Part shown: positions 25,308 through 34,421 of the stretch, in pieces
How the letters are laid out: each line of letters starts with the position of its first letter
How positions within the stretch are numbered: position 1 is the stretch's first letter
From: Roseovarius pacificus
GTDB lineage: Bacteria > Pseudomonadota > Alphaproteobacteria > Rhodobacterales > Rhodobacteraceae
DNA length: 64,000 bases
Assembly (NCBI RefSeq): GCF_900142665.1
Contig: NZ_FRBR01000013.1
Location: 1-64,000 of the forward strand
Direction: 5' to 3'
Translations under genes and position numbers: made by a program
The notes under the pieces: generated by a model
Told to the model about the DNA's origin: nothing
The model's input: only the letters and a program-made list of their open reading frames with translations
Database searches by the model: none

Positions 25308-26879
25308 ATGATAGCGCGTGTGATGATACGGCTCCGGATTGTTCTGCTGGCGGTATTGGCCGTGGCCCCTGTGGCTGCACGGGCCGATCCCGGTGTGGTG
25401 ACGATGGATGAACTGACCTCGCTCGGGAGGGCGGGATATGCGGCGGACGGGTTCGAACTGCCCGTCATGTCGCCTGCGCTGCCATTGATCGACCCCAATG
25501 ATTCCTCGCCTGAGGCAACGTTGCTGCGGCGGCTGGAAAACGCCGGCAAGGCATCGGGCTTCGAGGGGGTCATTTATGACAATCGCGACAGGGGCCATTC
25601 CCTGTTGCCCGCGGGCACCTTTCCGCGACTCGCGACGCTTCAATACGGTCCGCAATTGCTGGAGCATCAGGCCGATTACGGGCTGGCCGGAAAGATCCTG
25701 CTGCCTGCCATCGTGATCGGCAATTCCTCGACCGCGATCACCCGCGGCAAGATCAATCGCAGCCAGCCGCGGCTGGCCATGTCATCGTCCAGCGGCAGTT
25801 TGCGTGCGTTTCTGACCTATGCCAGCAATCACCTCTATATTTATCCAGAGCATAAGGATCACGACAAGGTCGACCGCTTCCCGGCGAATTGGCCCTATAT
25901 GGTGATTTCGCAAGGATCGTCGCGGTCAGACAAGCCGTTCCTGCGGGCCTTGCTGATGACGCTGGCCGCCTTGCCGCCCGAGACGCGCGACAGGTTGCGC
26001 GACGAAAAGCTGATCGCCCCGACCTTGCAGATGATCCTGCGGCGCTCGCAGGTGGGGGTGTATTCGCGTGAGGATTACATGACGGGCCGTGCGAACCCGG
26101 TGGTTTTCGACAAGAAGAATCTTGCACCCGAGCGGATGGTTTCGCTGGCGGCAGCCCTGAAACCCGATGAAATCCCGCCGGTGGTGAAACTGTCGGTTGA
26201 GGAGGAGGATTTTCAGGCCCATGCCGGGCTGGCAGGGGTGTCGGAAGATCTGTTTACAACGCCATCGGCCATTGCCCGACTCTGGCGCGGGCCCGAGTAT
26301 TCCCGGCGCATGGTCGTTTCGGCGGAGGAGACCGAAGACCCGAACGGTCATCGGCTGCGGTTCCATTGGGTGCTGCTACAGGGCGACCCCGATCTGGTTC
26401 GTATCCGGCCAAAAGGGCAGGGCGAAACGAGCGCCGAGATCACGATCGACTGGCATGACGCGTATCGACCCTTGGGGGCGAAACAGCGCATGACCAACCG
26501 CGTCGATATCGGTGTTTTTGCCTGGAACGGCGCGCATTACAGCGCGCCTGCGATCATTTCCATCGGGTTTCCGGGGCACCAGACCCGACAGTATGAGCCC
26601 ATCCCCAACGGGCCGGGCAAGCGCCTGATCTCGGTCGATTACGATGCCGAGGGGCGCGAGACCTATTACGATCCGCTGCTCTATTGGACCGCCCCCTGGG
26701 TGGACAGGATCGGCTATGACGCGACGGGCGCGATTGCCGAAATCACGCGCCAGACGGCGGAGGAAACACTGAGCCTGTCAGCGCCGGACCGGTTGCACGA
26801 CGGCCGCACTGTCAGCTACCTGCCCGAAGATACGAAACAGGGCCGGTACCTCCGGATGACGATTGAACCGGATGAGTGA
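25308..26879 (+). CDS. Large secreted protein of unknown function with an Ig/PKD-like domain
   Basis: A 523-residue exported protein (signal peptide ending APVAARA, mature from about DPGVV). I do not recognise the family with confidence. The first 330 residues are mixed alpha/beta with a polar NSSTAITRGKINRSQPRLAMSSSSGS stretch. From about residue 345 the pattern ETEDPNGHRLRFHWVLLQGD resembles the strand-turn of PKD/Ig-like beta-sandwich domains (DPDGDxLxYxW). A further beta-rich tail (YYDPLLYWTAPWVDRIGYD) follows. It lies between an O-acetyltransferase and a sulfotransferase-like gene, so a periplasmic or extracellular role on the polysaccharide is possible, but that is context only. Confidence 0.5.
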   Translation: MIARVMIRLRIVLLAVLAVAPVAARADPGVVTMDELTSLGRAGYAADGFELPVMSPALPLIDPNDSSPEATLLRRLENAGKASGFEGVIYDNRDRGHSLLPAGTFPRLATLQYGPQLLEHQADYGLAGKILLPAIVIGNSSTAITRGKINRSQPRLAMSSSSGSLRAFLTYASNHLYIYPEHKDHDKVDRFPANWPYMVISQGSSRSDKPFLRALLMTLAALPPETRDRLRDEKLIAPTLQMILRRSQVGVYSREDYMTGRANPVVFDKKNLAPERMVSLAAALKPDEIPPVVKLSVEEEDFQAHAGLAGVSEDLFTTPSAIARLWRGPEYSRRMVVSAEETEDPNGHRLRFHWVLLQGDPDLVRIRPKGQGETSAEITIDWHDAYRPLGAKQRMTNRVDIGVFAWNGAHYSAPAIISIGFPGHQTRQYEPIPNGPGKRLISVDYDAEGRETYYDPLLYWTAPWVDRIGYDATGAIAEITRQTAEETLSLSAPDRLHDGRTVSYLPEDTKQGRYLRMTIEPDE

Positions 26880-26963
26880 ACGGTGTGTTCTTGTCTCGGG
26901 CTGTGACAGGCACCGTTTTGAGTTGTATTGTTCCAATTTTAAAGGATGGGATTTTTGGGACCG

Positions 26964-27575
26964 ATGAAACCCAGAAAAGTCTTTTGCCTCGGGTTTCAGA
27001 AGACCGGCACGTCGTCATTGGGACTGGCGCTTGAAAGACTGGGGTATTCAGTTTGTGGCTACTATCCGTTTCGGGATATGGGGAGCGACAGCAATGTCAC
27101 CTGGGGCGAAGTTACGGAGCGAGCGCTTGCTCTTGCCGCTGATCACGATACGGCGCAGGATACGCCGTGGCCGGTGCTTTACCGCGAACTCGATGCAGCC
27201 TTCCCGGAATCGCGTTTCATCCTGATTACCCGGAATCGCGACGCGTGGATCGACAGCGCTGTCAAGGATTTCGCCCATTATCCCAATGCGATTCACAATC
27301 TGATCTATGGATGCCCGTACCCCTTGGGATACGAAAAGGAATGGCTGGCCCGGTATGATCGCCACAACGCCGAGGTGAAGGCCTATTTTGCAGACCGTCC
27401 CGATGATTTTATCTCGCTGGATCTGAATCGGGGAGAGGTGAACTGGCAAAACCTTTGCCGGTTCCTGAATGAGCCCGATCCGGGAATTGCCTGGCCTCAT
27501 TCGAATACACGGCGGTCCAAGACGCTGAAGATGAAATATTACAAGGTCATGGAAAAGCTGGGGTTGAAATCATGA
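26964..27575 (+). CDS. Sulfotransferase-family protein (1)
   Basis: A 203-residue P-loop sulfotransferase-like protein. The 5'-phosphosulfate-binding loop is FCLGFQKTGTSSLGLAL at the N-terminus, and the 3'-phosphate region is RFILITRNRDAWIDSAVKDF. Family members move sulfate from PAPS to sugars or other acceptors, although this small bacterial group is uncharacterised. ATG at 26964 follows GGGA; an in-frame ATG at 26946 is possible. Its stop overlaps the next start by four bases (ATGA), tying it to a second sulfotransferase-like protein. Confidence 0.75.
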   Translation: MKPRKVFCLGFQKTGTSSLGLALERLGYSVCGYYPFRDMGSDSNVTWGEVTERALALAADHDTAQDTPWPVLYRELDAAFPESRFILITRNRDAWIDSAVKDFAHYPNAIHNLIYGCPYPLGYEKEWLARYDRHNAEVKAYFADRPDDFISLDLNRGEVNWQNLCRFLNEPDPGIAWPHSNTRRSKTLKMKYYKVMEKLGLKS

Positions 27576-28369
27576 CCGGGGATTGTGTGCTGAAGATTTA
27601 TGGTGAGCGGAATTCGGGGACGAATTACCTCCAGGATCTGGCCAGTAAAAACCTGTATGCTCAGGTGCTGTCGGGCCGGGCACCTGACCGACACCCCCAG
27701 GCCTATGTTGCAAAGGCCCTGAAACTGATCTCGAAGGACCTTGGCATGCGGTATCGTCATGCGTGGCGCGACAGATATCTTGCAAATGCTTTCGATGCGC
27801 ATCTGGGCTGGAAACATGCCTGTCCCTCGCCTGAACGTCTTGGTCCGGATCGTTTGGCGAGCGTGCGATTTGCGATGATTGTCAAAAACCCCTATGCGTG
27901 GCTCCTGTCTATGTTCCGCCGACCGTATCATATCGGCGCGCAGGACAAGACATTTGAGGCATTTCTGAACCGCAAGGTGCCGGTGATGCCTGCCATGGAA
28001 AACATCGGAACCGATCAAATCGGTCCGGTTGAAGTCTGGAACAGGAAAATAGCGGGATATTTCGTCCTGAAAGATGCCGCCGCACATGCCTGTATTGTGA
28101 ACTATGAGAACTTTTTGCAGGATGAAGAAGGGGCGTTGCGACATATGGCGCAGGGACTGGATATCAGGCAGCGTCCAGATTTCGTTTCGATTACGAGGGG
28201 GGCCAAAGGCGATGCCGAGGTCAACCGACAACATTACGTAGATTATTACATGCACGAACGTTGGCGCAAGAAACTGAGCCCTAAACTGGTTGACATGATC
28301 AATTCGCAGCTTGACGGTGACCTCGTATCCCGGATGGGGTATGAGGTTATTTCGCCGGATACGCTTTAA
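27572..28369 (+). CDS. Sulfotransferase-like P-loop protein (2)
   Basis: A 265-residue protein opening with CVLKIYGERNSGTNYLQDL, the variant P-loop (GERNSGTNY) found in a group of bacterial sulfotransferase-like proteins. A second conserved block, RFAMIVKNPYAWLLSMFRRPYH, sits where sulfotransferases bind the 3'-phosphate of PAPS. It is translationally coupled to the previous gene and followed 22 bases later by a GT32-type glycosyltransferase, so the three probably modify the same glycan. Confidence 0.68.
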   Translation: MTGDCVLKIYGERNSGTNYLQDLASKNLYAQVLSGRAPDRHPQAYVAKALKLISKDLGMRYRHAWRDRYLANAFDAHLGWKHACPSPERLGPDRLASVRFAMIVKNPYAWLLSMFRRPYHIGAQDKTFEAFLNRKVPVMPAMENIGTDQIGPVEVWNRKIAGYFVLKDAAAHACIVNYENFLQDEEGALRHMAQGLDIRQRPDFVSITRGAKGDAEVNRQHYVDYYMHERWRKKLSPKLVDMINSQLDGDLVSRMGYEVISPDTL

Positions 28370-28391
28370 CGGATATCCGGATACCCGTTTC

Positions 28392-29246
28392 ATGGCTGTT
28401 CCCAAAATAATCCATCAGTTTTTTGCCGTCGGGTGGGATGCTGTACCCACTGAAGCGAAGAACGCGATCCGCTTGATGCGGCAACAGAATCCGGATTGGG
28501 AATATCGCTTTTACGATGCGGCGGCGGCGGAAGCGTTCATTGCGGAACGCTGTGACGAACATATGCTGGAAGTCTATCGCAGCATTGATCCTGTTTATGC
28601 GGCGGCGCGCGCCGACCTGTTTCGTTATCTGGTCTGTTATGAGGAAGGCGGGCTGTATCTGGACATCAAGTCTACTGCCCGCGCGCCGCTCGACACGGTG
28701 TTCGGTCCGAACGACCGGTACGTGCTGAGTCAGTGGTTCAGTAAGTCGGAAGCGGTGGAACAATACAAATCACATCCGGAACTGAAGGGTATCCGCGGTG
28801 GTGAGTATGTGCAGTGGTTCATGGCCTGCGAAGCGGGGCACCCCTATCTGGCAGAGGTCATCAAAACGGTTTTGCACAATATTAAAGTTTACCGCCCTTT
28901 GCGCGATGGTGCCGGTCGGCTGGGTGTTTTGCGGCTGACAGGGCCTATTGCCTACACACTGGCTATTCATCCTATTATCGCGAAGCACCCGCACGTCTTT
29001 CGGGACTATCAGGCGGATCTGAAGTTTGCCTATTCGGTGTACGGGGATATCCGTACGCACCGAACGAAACTGGGGTCGCACTACACGGCCCAGACGCGAC
29101 CGATCATCAAGACAAATCTTTTCGAAACTGTCCTGTGCATGATCAGGTACGGCCCAATGGTCAAGGCGCGAAAATGGCTGTCGGGAAGAAAGCGAGGCCT
29201 GGTATCGCGTTGTCAGGCGATGGGGTCGTTTTTACGATCCAGATGA
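28392..29246 (+). CDS. GT32-type glycosyltransferase (capsule/OCH1-like)
   Basis: A 284-residue glycosyltransferase with the DXD-sugar-binding region of the GT32 group: VPKIIHQFFAVGWDAVP at the start, NPDWEYRFYDAAAA, then AARADLFRYLVCYEEGGLYLDIKS, where the acidic metal/sugar motif is expected. The motif reads LDIKS, a variant of DxD. The chosen ATG at 28392 begins at the conserved region; a longer frame from 28311 would overlap the previous gene. It ends the plus-strand run before the convergent tex gene. Confidence 0.75.
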   Translation: MAVPKIIHQFFAVGWDAVPTEAKNAIRLMRQQNPDWEYRFYDAAAAEAFIAERCDEHMLEVYRSIDPVYAAARADLFRYLVCYEEGGLYLDIKSTARAPLDTVFGPNDRYVLSQWFSKSEAVEQYKSHPELKGIRGGEYVQWFMACEAGHPYLAEVIKTVLHNIKVYRPLRDGAGRLGVLRLTGPIAYTLAIHPIIAKHPHVFRDYQADLKFAYSVYGDIRTHRTKLGSHYTAQTRPIIKTNLFETVLCMIRYGPMVKARKWLSGRKRGLVSRCQAMGSFLRSR

Positions 29247-29453
29247 TGGAGGGCAATGCTGTCTGGGGCGCAGTATTGCTTTGCTCCTGGCGCAGGCAGG
29301 TTGTCGTGGGCAAACAGATCGGGAGAAGCCATTCACGATAGCCCAGTGGACATGCTGGCTGGGCCGATGTCTTCGGCAGGACGACGTCGGACAGTTGTGC
29401 GTATATGACTGCGACCACAAAACTGTGTAAGGGGCAGGGGGCGATGCCCGCGC

Positions 29454-31775
29454 CTATTTTTGCTTTCGCATCGCGTCCATCAGCGCAGCCCCCAGGGCAC
29501 TTTGTCCGGTTGAGCCCTGCTGGCTCTTTTGCCGGTTCTGCCCCTTGGGGCCACGGCCCGGATTTGCATTGCGCGGTGGTTTCTTGTCCGCCGGGGGCTT
29601 CGATCCCGCGTTGTCCTTGCGCATGCTCAGGCCGATGCGTTTGCGTGCCACGTCCACCTCGGTCACGCGCACCTTGACCACATCGCCGGTCCTGACCACC
29701 TCATGCGGGTCCTTGACGAAACGGTCGGCCAGTTGGCTGACATGCACCAGCCCGTCCTGATGCACGCCGATATCCACGAAGGCCCCGAAAGCGGCGACAT
29801 TGGTGACCGTGCCTTCCAGCGACATGCCGGGGCGCAGGTCCTTGATGTCGTCGATCCCGTCGGCAAGGCGGGCGGTCACGAAATCCGGGCGCGGATCGCG
29901 GCCCGGTTTTTCCAGCTCGGCAAGGATATCGCGCACGGTGGGCAGGCCGAACCTGTCATCCACGAAATCCTCGGCGCGCAGCCCCTTCAGGGCCTCGGGC
30001 GCGCCCATGATGGCGCGGATGTCCCGCCCGCAGGCTTGCACGACGCGGCGCGCGACATCATAAGCCTCGGGGTGGACCGAGGTGGCATCGAGCGGCTCGG
30101 AACTGTCGCGGATGCGCAGGAATCCGGCGCATTGCTCAAAGGCTTTCGGCCCCAGCCCGGATACCTTGAGCAGCGCCTTGCGGGACGGGAATACGCCCTC
30201 TGCATCGCGATGCGCGACGATGGCCTGCGCCAGCGACGGGCCAAGCCCGGCCACACGCGCCAGCAGAGGTGCCGACGCCATGTTCAGATCGACGCCCACG
30301 GCGTTCACCGCATCTTCGACGACCGCATCAAGCGTTTGCGCCAGCCGCCGCTGGTCCACGTCATGCTGATACTGGCCGACACCGATGGATTGCGGCGTGA
30401 TCTTCACCAACTCGGCCAGCGGGTCCTGCAGTCGCCGCGCGATGGACACCGCACCGCGCAATGACACGTCGAGATCGGGAAACTCCTCGGCGGCCAGTTC
30501 GGAGGCGGAATAGACGGATGCACCTGCCTCGGACACGATCACGCTGGACGGGCGCGGTGTGCCCTGCGGCAGTTGTTTCAGCGCATCGGCGACCATCCGC
30601 TCGGTCTCGCGGCTGGCGGTGCCGTTACCGATGGCGATCAGTTCGATCCCATGTTGGCGGACCAGTTCAAGCACGGCAGCCTGTGCGACCCGCAGATCGT
30701 TCTTGGGCTGGAAGGGATAAAGCGTCGCCGTCGCAAGCAGCTTGCCGGTGGCATCCACGACCGCCGCCTTGACGCCGGTGCGAATGCCCGGATCAAGCCC
30801 CAGCGTGGCGCGCGGCCCGGCGGGGGCGGCCAGAAGCAAATCCTTGAGATTGCGCCCAAAAACGGCAATCGCCTCGTCATGGGCACGTTTGCGCAACTCG
30901 CCCATCAGATCGACATACATCGTCAGGCTCAGCTTGACGCGCCATGTCCAACCCGCCACCTCGCGCAGCCATATATCCCCCGGTTCGGACCCGGTAATGC
31001 CGATGGCCGCCTCGACCATGGTCACCGCACGGGGCGCGCCGGTGTCGGGATCGGGGGCGATATCGACGGTGACGACCTGTTCCTTGGCCGCGCGCAGGAT
31101 CGCCAGCGCGCGGTGCGAAGGGATGGTGGCCCATTTCTCGCGATGATCGAAATAATCCGAGAACTTGACGCCCTCGTCTTCCTTGCCCGGCTGGACACGG
31201 GCCGAGATGATCGCTTCGGCGTGCATGAACTCGCGCAGGCGGCCCAGAAGATCGGCGTGTTCGCTCAGTTCTTCGGTCAGGATGTCGCGCGCGCCGTCCA
31301 GGGCCTCCTTGGTCGATGGCACGGCCTCGGTGATGTAACCGGCAGCCAGCTTTTCGGGCAGGGCATTGCGGTTATCGAGGATGGCACGCAGCAAGGGTTC
31401 CAGCCCATTCTCGCGGGCGATCATCGCCTTGGTGCGTCGCTTGGGCTTGAACGGCAGGTAGATGTCTTCGAGCGCGGCCTTGGTTTCGGCGCCGGCAATG
31501 GCGCGGGCCAGCGCATCGGTGAGCTTGCCCTGTTCTTTGATCGATCCAAGGATCACCTCGCGCCGGGCTTCGAGGTCGCGCAGATAGGTCAGCCGATCCG
31601 CCAGCGTGCGCAGTTGCGTATCGTCCAGACCACCCGTTGCTTCTTTGCGGTACCGGGCGACAAAAGGCACCGTCGCGCCACCATCCAACAGGCCCACGGC
31701 GGCGGTCACCTGATCGGGGCGGGCGTTGATATCTGCGGCGATGCTGCGGGCGATACGATCGGCAGTTTGTGTCAA
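29454..31775 (-). CDS. tex: Tex family RNA-binding transcription accessory protein
   Basis: A 773-residue protein collinear with Tex. The N-terminal helical domain has TVPFVARYRKEATGGLDD, the YqgF-like RNase H fold has LGLDPGIRTGVKAAVVD, and HhH motifs follow (ARVAGLGPSLAQAIVAHRD, LLKVSGLGPKAFEQCAGFLRI). A C-terminal S1 domain (GMSLEGTVTNVAAFGAFVDIGVHQDGLVHVSQLAD) is followed by a basic, low-complexity tail. It binds nucleic acid and influences transcription. The start is TTG at 31775 with AGAGGA eight bases before. It is an apparently unrelated housekeeping gene inside the polysaccharide region. Confidence 0.93.
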   Translation of the reverse strand: MTQTADRIARSIAADINARPDQVTAAVGLLDGGATVPFVARYRKEATGGLDDTQLRTLADRLTYLRDLEARREVILGSIKEQGKLTDALARAIAGAETKAALEDIYLPFKPKRRTKAMIARENGLEPLLRAILDNRNALPEKLAAGYITEAVPSTKEALDGARDILTEELSEHADLLGRLREFMHAEAIISARVQPGKEDEGVKFSDYFDHREKWATIPSHRALAILRAAKEQVVTVDIAPDPDTGAPRAVTMVEAAIGITGSEPGDIWLREVAGWTWRVKLSLTMYVDLMGELRKRAHDEAIAVFGRNLKDLLLAAPAGPRATLGLDPGIRTGVKAAVVDATGKLLATATLYPFQPKNDLRVAQAAVLELVRQHGIELIAIGNGTASRETERMVADALKQLPQGTPRPSSVIVSEAGASVYSASELAAEEFPDLDVSLRGAVSIARRLQDPLAELVKITPQSIGVGQYQHDVDQRRLAQTLDAVVEDAVNAVGVDLNMASAPLLARVAGLGPSLAQAIVAHRDAEGVFPSRKALLKVSGLGPKAFEQCAGFLRIRDSSEPLDATSVHPEAYDVARRVVQACGRDIRAIMGAPEALKGLRAEDFVDDRFGLPTVRDILAELEKPGRDPRPDFVTARLADGIDDIKDLRPGMSLEGTVTNVAAFGAFVDIGVHQDGLVHVSQLADRFVKDPHEVVRTGDVVKVRVTEVDVARKRIGLSMRKDNAGSKPPADKKPPRNANPGRGPKGQNRQKSQQGSTGQSALGAALMDAMRKQK

Positions 31776-31944
31776 ATCCGGCGTCCTCTGCTTCGTTGAA
31801 CGCGCAGGAATACTCAGGGCGACAGGAAGAGGGAAGGGGGATTTGTCGCAACCCAGTTTAGAATGTGCCCCCCTAAACGGCAGGTAGGCGCATAATGATA
31901 GTTATGTTAAATAGAAAGCGGCAGGCTTTAACCCACCATTGGCC

Positions 31945-32829
31945 TCAGTACCCGTATTCCTTCCCATACTCCTCATGCCGGTCCAGATAGCGGCACTTGT
32001 TCAGGATGACACCGAGGACATTCGTTCGCGAGGCGAGTTCCTGCTCACATTTATCGACTTCTTCGATGGTCGTTTTTTCCGCCTCGGCGATCAGCAAGGC
32101 GCAATCGACCTGATCGAGAAATGCCATCGTGTCGTCGCCGGCGAACATCGGCGGGGTGTCGAGAATGATGATATCGGGCCGGTACTGCGCTTCGAGTTCG
32201 TCAATTACGTGGGCTGCCCGCGCGCCTTGCAGCAATTCGGCCGGGTTGCGCGCCGGGGTCTGGTTCGCCCCCAGGATCAGGTTTCGCCCATAGCGCCGCA
32301 TATGCTTTTCCGGAGACGCATCGCCGCTCAGGGCGCGTGAGAACTGGCAGTCGTCTTTCAACCCGATGCTGCGCGCCATCGCGGGCCGCCGCATATCCAG
32401 TTCAAGGAGCATCGAAAACACGTCGCTTTGCCGCGACAGGCTGAACGCCAGGTTCAGGCAGGTCATGGTTTTGCCGGCCCGCGCCGAAGGCGAGGTGATC
32501 GCCACGCGCGTCCATTTGTTCTTGCGCATCTTGTGCAGAAGCTTCGTGCGCATCACGTCATAGGGCACGCTGGCGGCGCTGGCCCGATGAGCGATCAGCC
32601 TGTTGCGGTCCAATACCTTTTCCGAGGGGGTGAAGGCCGGGATGGATTTCCACGCCTCTTCCCGGTCGGCCAGCGCCATGTCCGAACTGAGAACAAGCGC
32701 TTCGCTTTCGCGGTCCTCGCGTGTATCGCGGTTTTCGACGGGAGAAACCGGGACCGGTTTGTTTTCGTGCTGTTGTTGCCCGGATCGTGTTTCGCGGGCT
32801 TTCTTCAACGCTGCCTGAATTCGTTCCAT
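31945..32829 (-). CDS. CpsD/CapB-type tyrosine autokinase (BY-kinase) for EPS
   Basis: A 294-residue cytoplasmic BY-kinase. Walker A is SPSARAGKT (113-121), Walker A' is LLELDMRRPA (about 141-150), and Walker B is IIILDTPPM. The tail ends YLDRHEEYGKEYGY, a tyrosine cluster suited to autophosphorylation. These kinases cycle phosphorylation with the Wzz-type partner to control polymer length and export. The partner is the next gene upstream (17 bases apart), and an ExeA-like ATPase precedes it, the order seen in exosortase-type EPS loci. Confidence 0.88.
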   Translation of the reverse strand: MERIQAALKKARETRSGQQQHENKPVPVSPVENRDTREDRESEALVLSSDMALADREEAWKSIPAFTPSEKVLDRNRLIAHRASAASVPYDVMRTKLLHKMRKNKWTRVAITSPSARAGKTMTCLNLAFSLSRQSDVFSMLLELDMRRPAMARSIGLKDDCQFSRALSGDASPEKHMRRYGRNLILGANQTPARNPAELLQGARAAHVIDELEAQYRPDIIILDTPPMFAGDDTMAFLDQVDCALLIAEAEKTTIEEVDKCEQELASRTNVLGVILNKCRYLDRHEEYGKEYGY

Positions 32830-32846
32830 ACGATTTACGACCCTGC

Positions 32847-34406
32847 CTAAAATGTGTTTTTGATTTGTTCGACGATGTCGGACAGACCGGCCTTCTCGAG
32901 TACCTTCTCGATAAGCAGATCCATTGGCAAATACATGACATGCAGCAGATAGAGCCCTAACGGGATGCCCACCGAAACGATCATCAATGCCAGAATAATA
33001 ATAATGCGCCGTGTCCGGACCTGGCGGCGTGTCCTGATATAAGGAATCGATACAAAGGGCGTGATGCCCAGCCGGTTGCTCAGGTCCACAGGTCGGCGGA
33101 TCGAACGGTTCAGCAACTCCAGAAGAAAAATGAAACCCGCGCCCAGGCCGATCCCTCCGGCGACACCGGCCGCGGCGATCTTTTTGCGCGGCGGGCTGGT
33201 GGGAGCCCGCGGGACGGTTGCCTGTTCGACAACGGTGATGCGCTGGCCGCGCGACTGCGCCTCGATCTGGTCGCCGGTGCGCGCCGCGGCCAGATCGCTG
33301 GTGGCCTGAGTGTACTGCACACGCAGGTTTTCGTAATCGCGTTCCAGCGTCCCAAGCGCGATGGCGTTCTGGGGTGTGGCGTCGATGGAAGCTTCCAGCG
33401 CGGCCAGTTCCTTTTCCAGCTGCGCTTTTTCCTGAATGATATACTCCATCTGGGAATCGAGATCGGCCAGTTGGATTTCAAAGGCCGAAAGCCCTTCGGT
33501 CCCTTCGCCTTGTTGTTCGTGTTGGCGCAGAACGATCTGTTCGGCGGCGTTCACCTGCGCCCGCAGGGCCTTGATGCGCGGGTTTTGTTCGGAATACAGC
33601 ACCAGCGCCGAGGCCAGTTGGTTCCGCAGTTCCTGCAACCGCTGCATTTCGGGGCTCAGCTCTTCTTCGCTAAGCGTAACCTCGCCTGTGCGTTCATAAA
33701 GTTCGGTCAAACGAGCGCGGCGATCGCGCAAACTGGCCAGTTCGCGTTCCATCTGCAACACGCGCTCCTGAACCGAGGCCTGCCGCGAACGGCGAAAATC
33801 CAGACTGTCGGGCAACGCCCCCTGATTTTGTTTCTTGAATTGCAGGATCTTCGCGCCTTGCTCGGCGATTTCCTGATCCAGGCGCGTGACCTCCTGTTTG
33901 AAGAACTCCAGTGTCTGGCCCGTGACGGCGGTACGTAACCGGCGGTTTTCTTCGAGAATGCGGGTGACCAGCTCGTTGGCCACCTGCGCCGACAGGCGCC
34001 CCGTGTCCGATTGGAACGATACATACACGAACGAGGCCGCGTCCCTGCGCCGTGGCAGCGAAATGCCGATGCGGTTGCGCATATCGGCTACGATGTCATC
34101 GGCACTGATGTTCGGGCGGTCCTTGTAAACATCGAACTCACGCGCGATATCCAGCAGATTGGCCCGTGTTCTGACCCGTTGTGTAATGATTTCAAGAACT
34201 TCATCGGTTCCGGCCCGCACCGTTGATGATGCCAGATCGCCCGGAATCTGCGGCGATTCCACCAGCAGGGTCGCCCGCGCCGAATAACTGGGCGGCAGGG
34301 TAAAGGCGATGGTTGCGCCCACGGCGGCCACCGTCAGGGCGATCAGAAGAAAATAGTGAATTCGTCTCAGAAACAACGAAATCAGAAATTTGATATCAGG
34401 AAGCAT
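32847..34406 (-). CDS. Wzz/GumC-type polysaccharide chain-length determinant
   Basis: A 519-residue inner-membrane polysaccharide co-polymerase. A transmembrane helix near 15-37 is followed by ATLLVESPQIPGDLA. A long periplasmic coiled coil lies at about 145-395 (rich in LxxLxxQ, E and R). The proline-rich motif PRAPTSPPRKK then precedes a glycine-rich second helix, and a third hydrophobic segment lies near the C-terminus. It lacks its own kinase domain, which is supplied by the adjacent BY-kinase. The ATG at 34406 is favoured over the TTG one codon before. Confidence 0.88.
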   Translation of the reverse strand: MLPDIKFLISLFLRRIHYFLLIALTVAAVGATIAFTLPPSYSARATLLVESPQIPGDLASSTVRAGTDEVLEIITQRVRTRANLLDIAREFDVYKDRPNISADDIVADMRNRIGISLPRRRDAASFVYVSFQSDTGRLSAQVANELVTRILEENRRLRTAVTGQTLEFFKQEVTRLDQEIAEQGAKILQFKKQNQGALPDSLDFRRSRQASVQERVLQMERELASLRDRRARLTELYERTGEVTLSEEELSPEMQRLQELRNQLASALVLYSEQNPRIKALRAQVNAAEQIVLRQHEQQGEGTEGLSAFEIQLADLDSQMEYIIQEKAQLEKELAALEASIDATPQNAIALGTLERDYENLRVQYTQATSDLAAARTGDQIEAQSRGQRITVVEQATVPRAPTSPPRKKIAAAGVAGGIGLGAGFIFLLELLNRSIRRPVDLSNRLGITPFVSIPYIRTRRQVRTRRIIIILALMIVSVGIPLGLYLLHVMYLPMDLLIEKVLEKAGLSDIVEQIKNTF

Positions 34407-34421
34407 CAAGCTGTCTCTTTA

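Noticed and set aside
29247..29453. Terminator between the GT32 gene and tex
   Set aside because: No stem of useful length followed by a T-run could be found on either strand.
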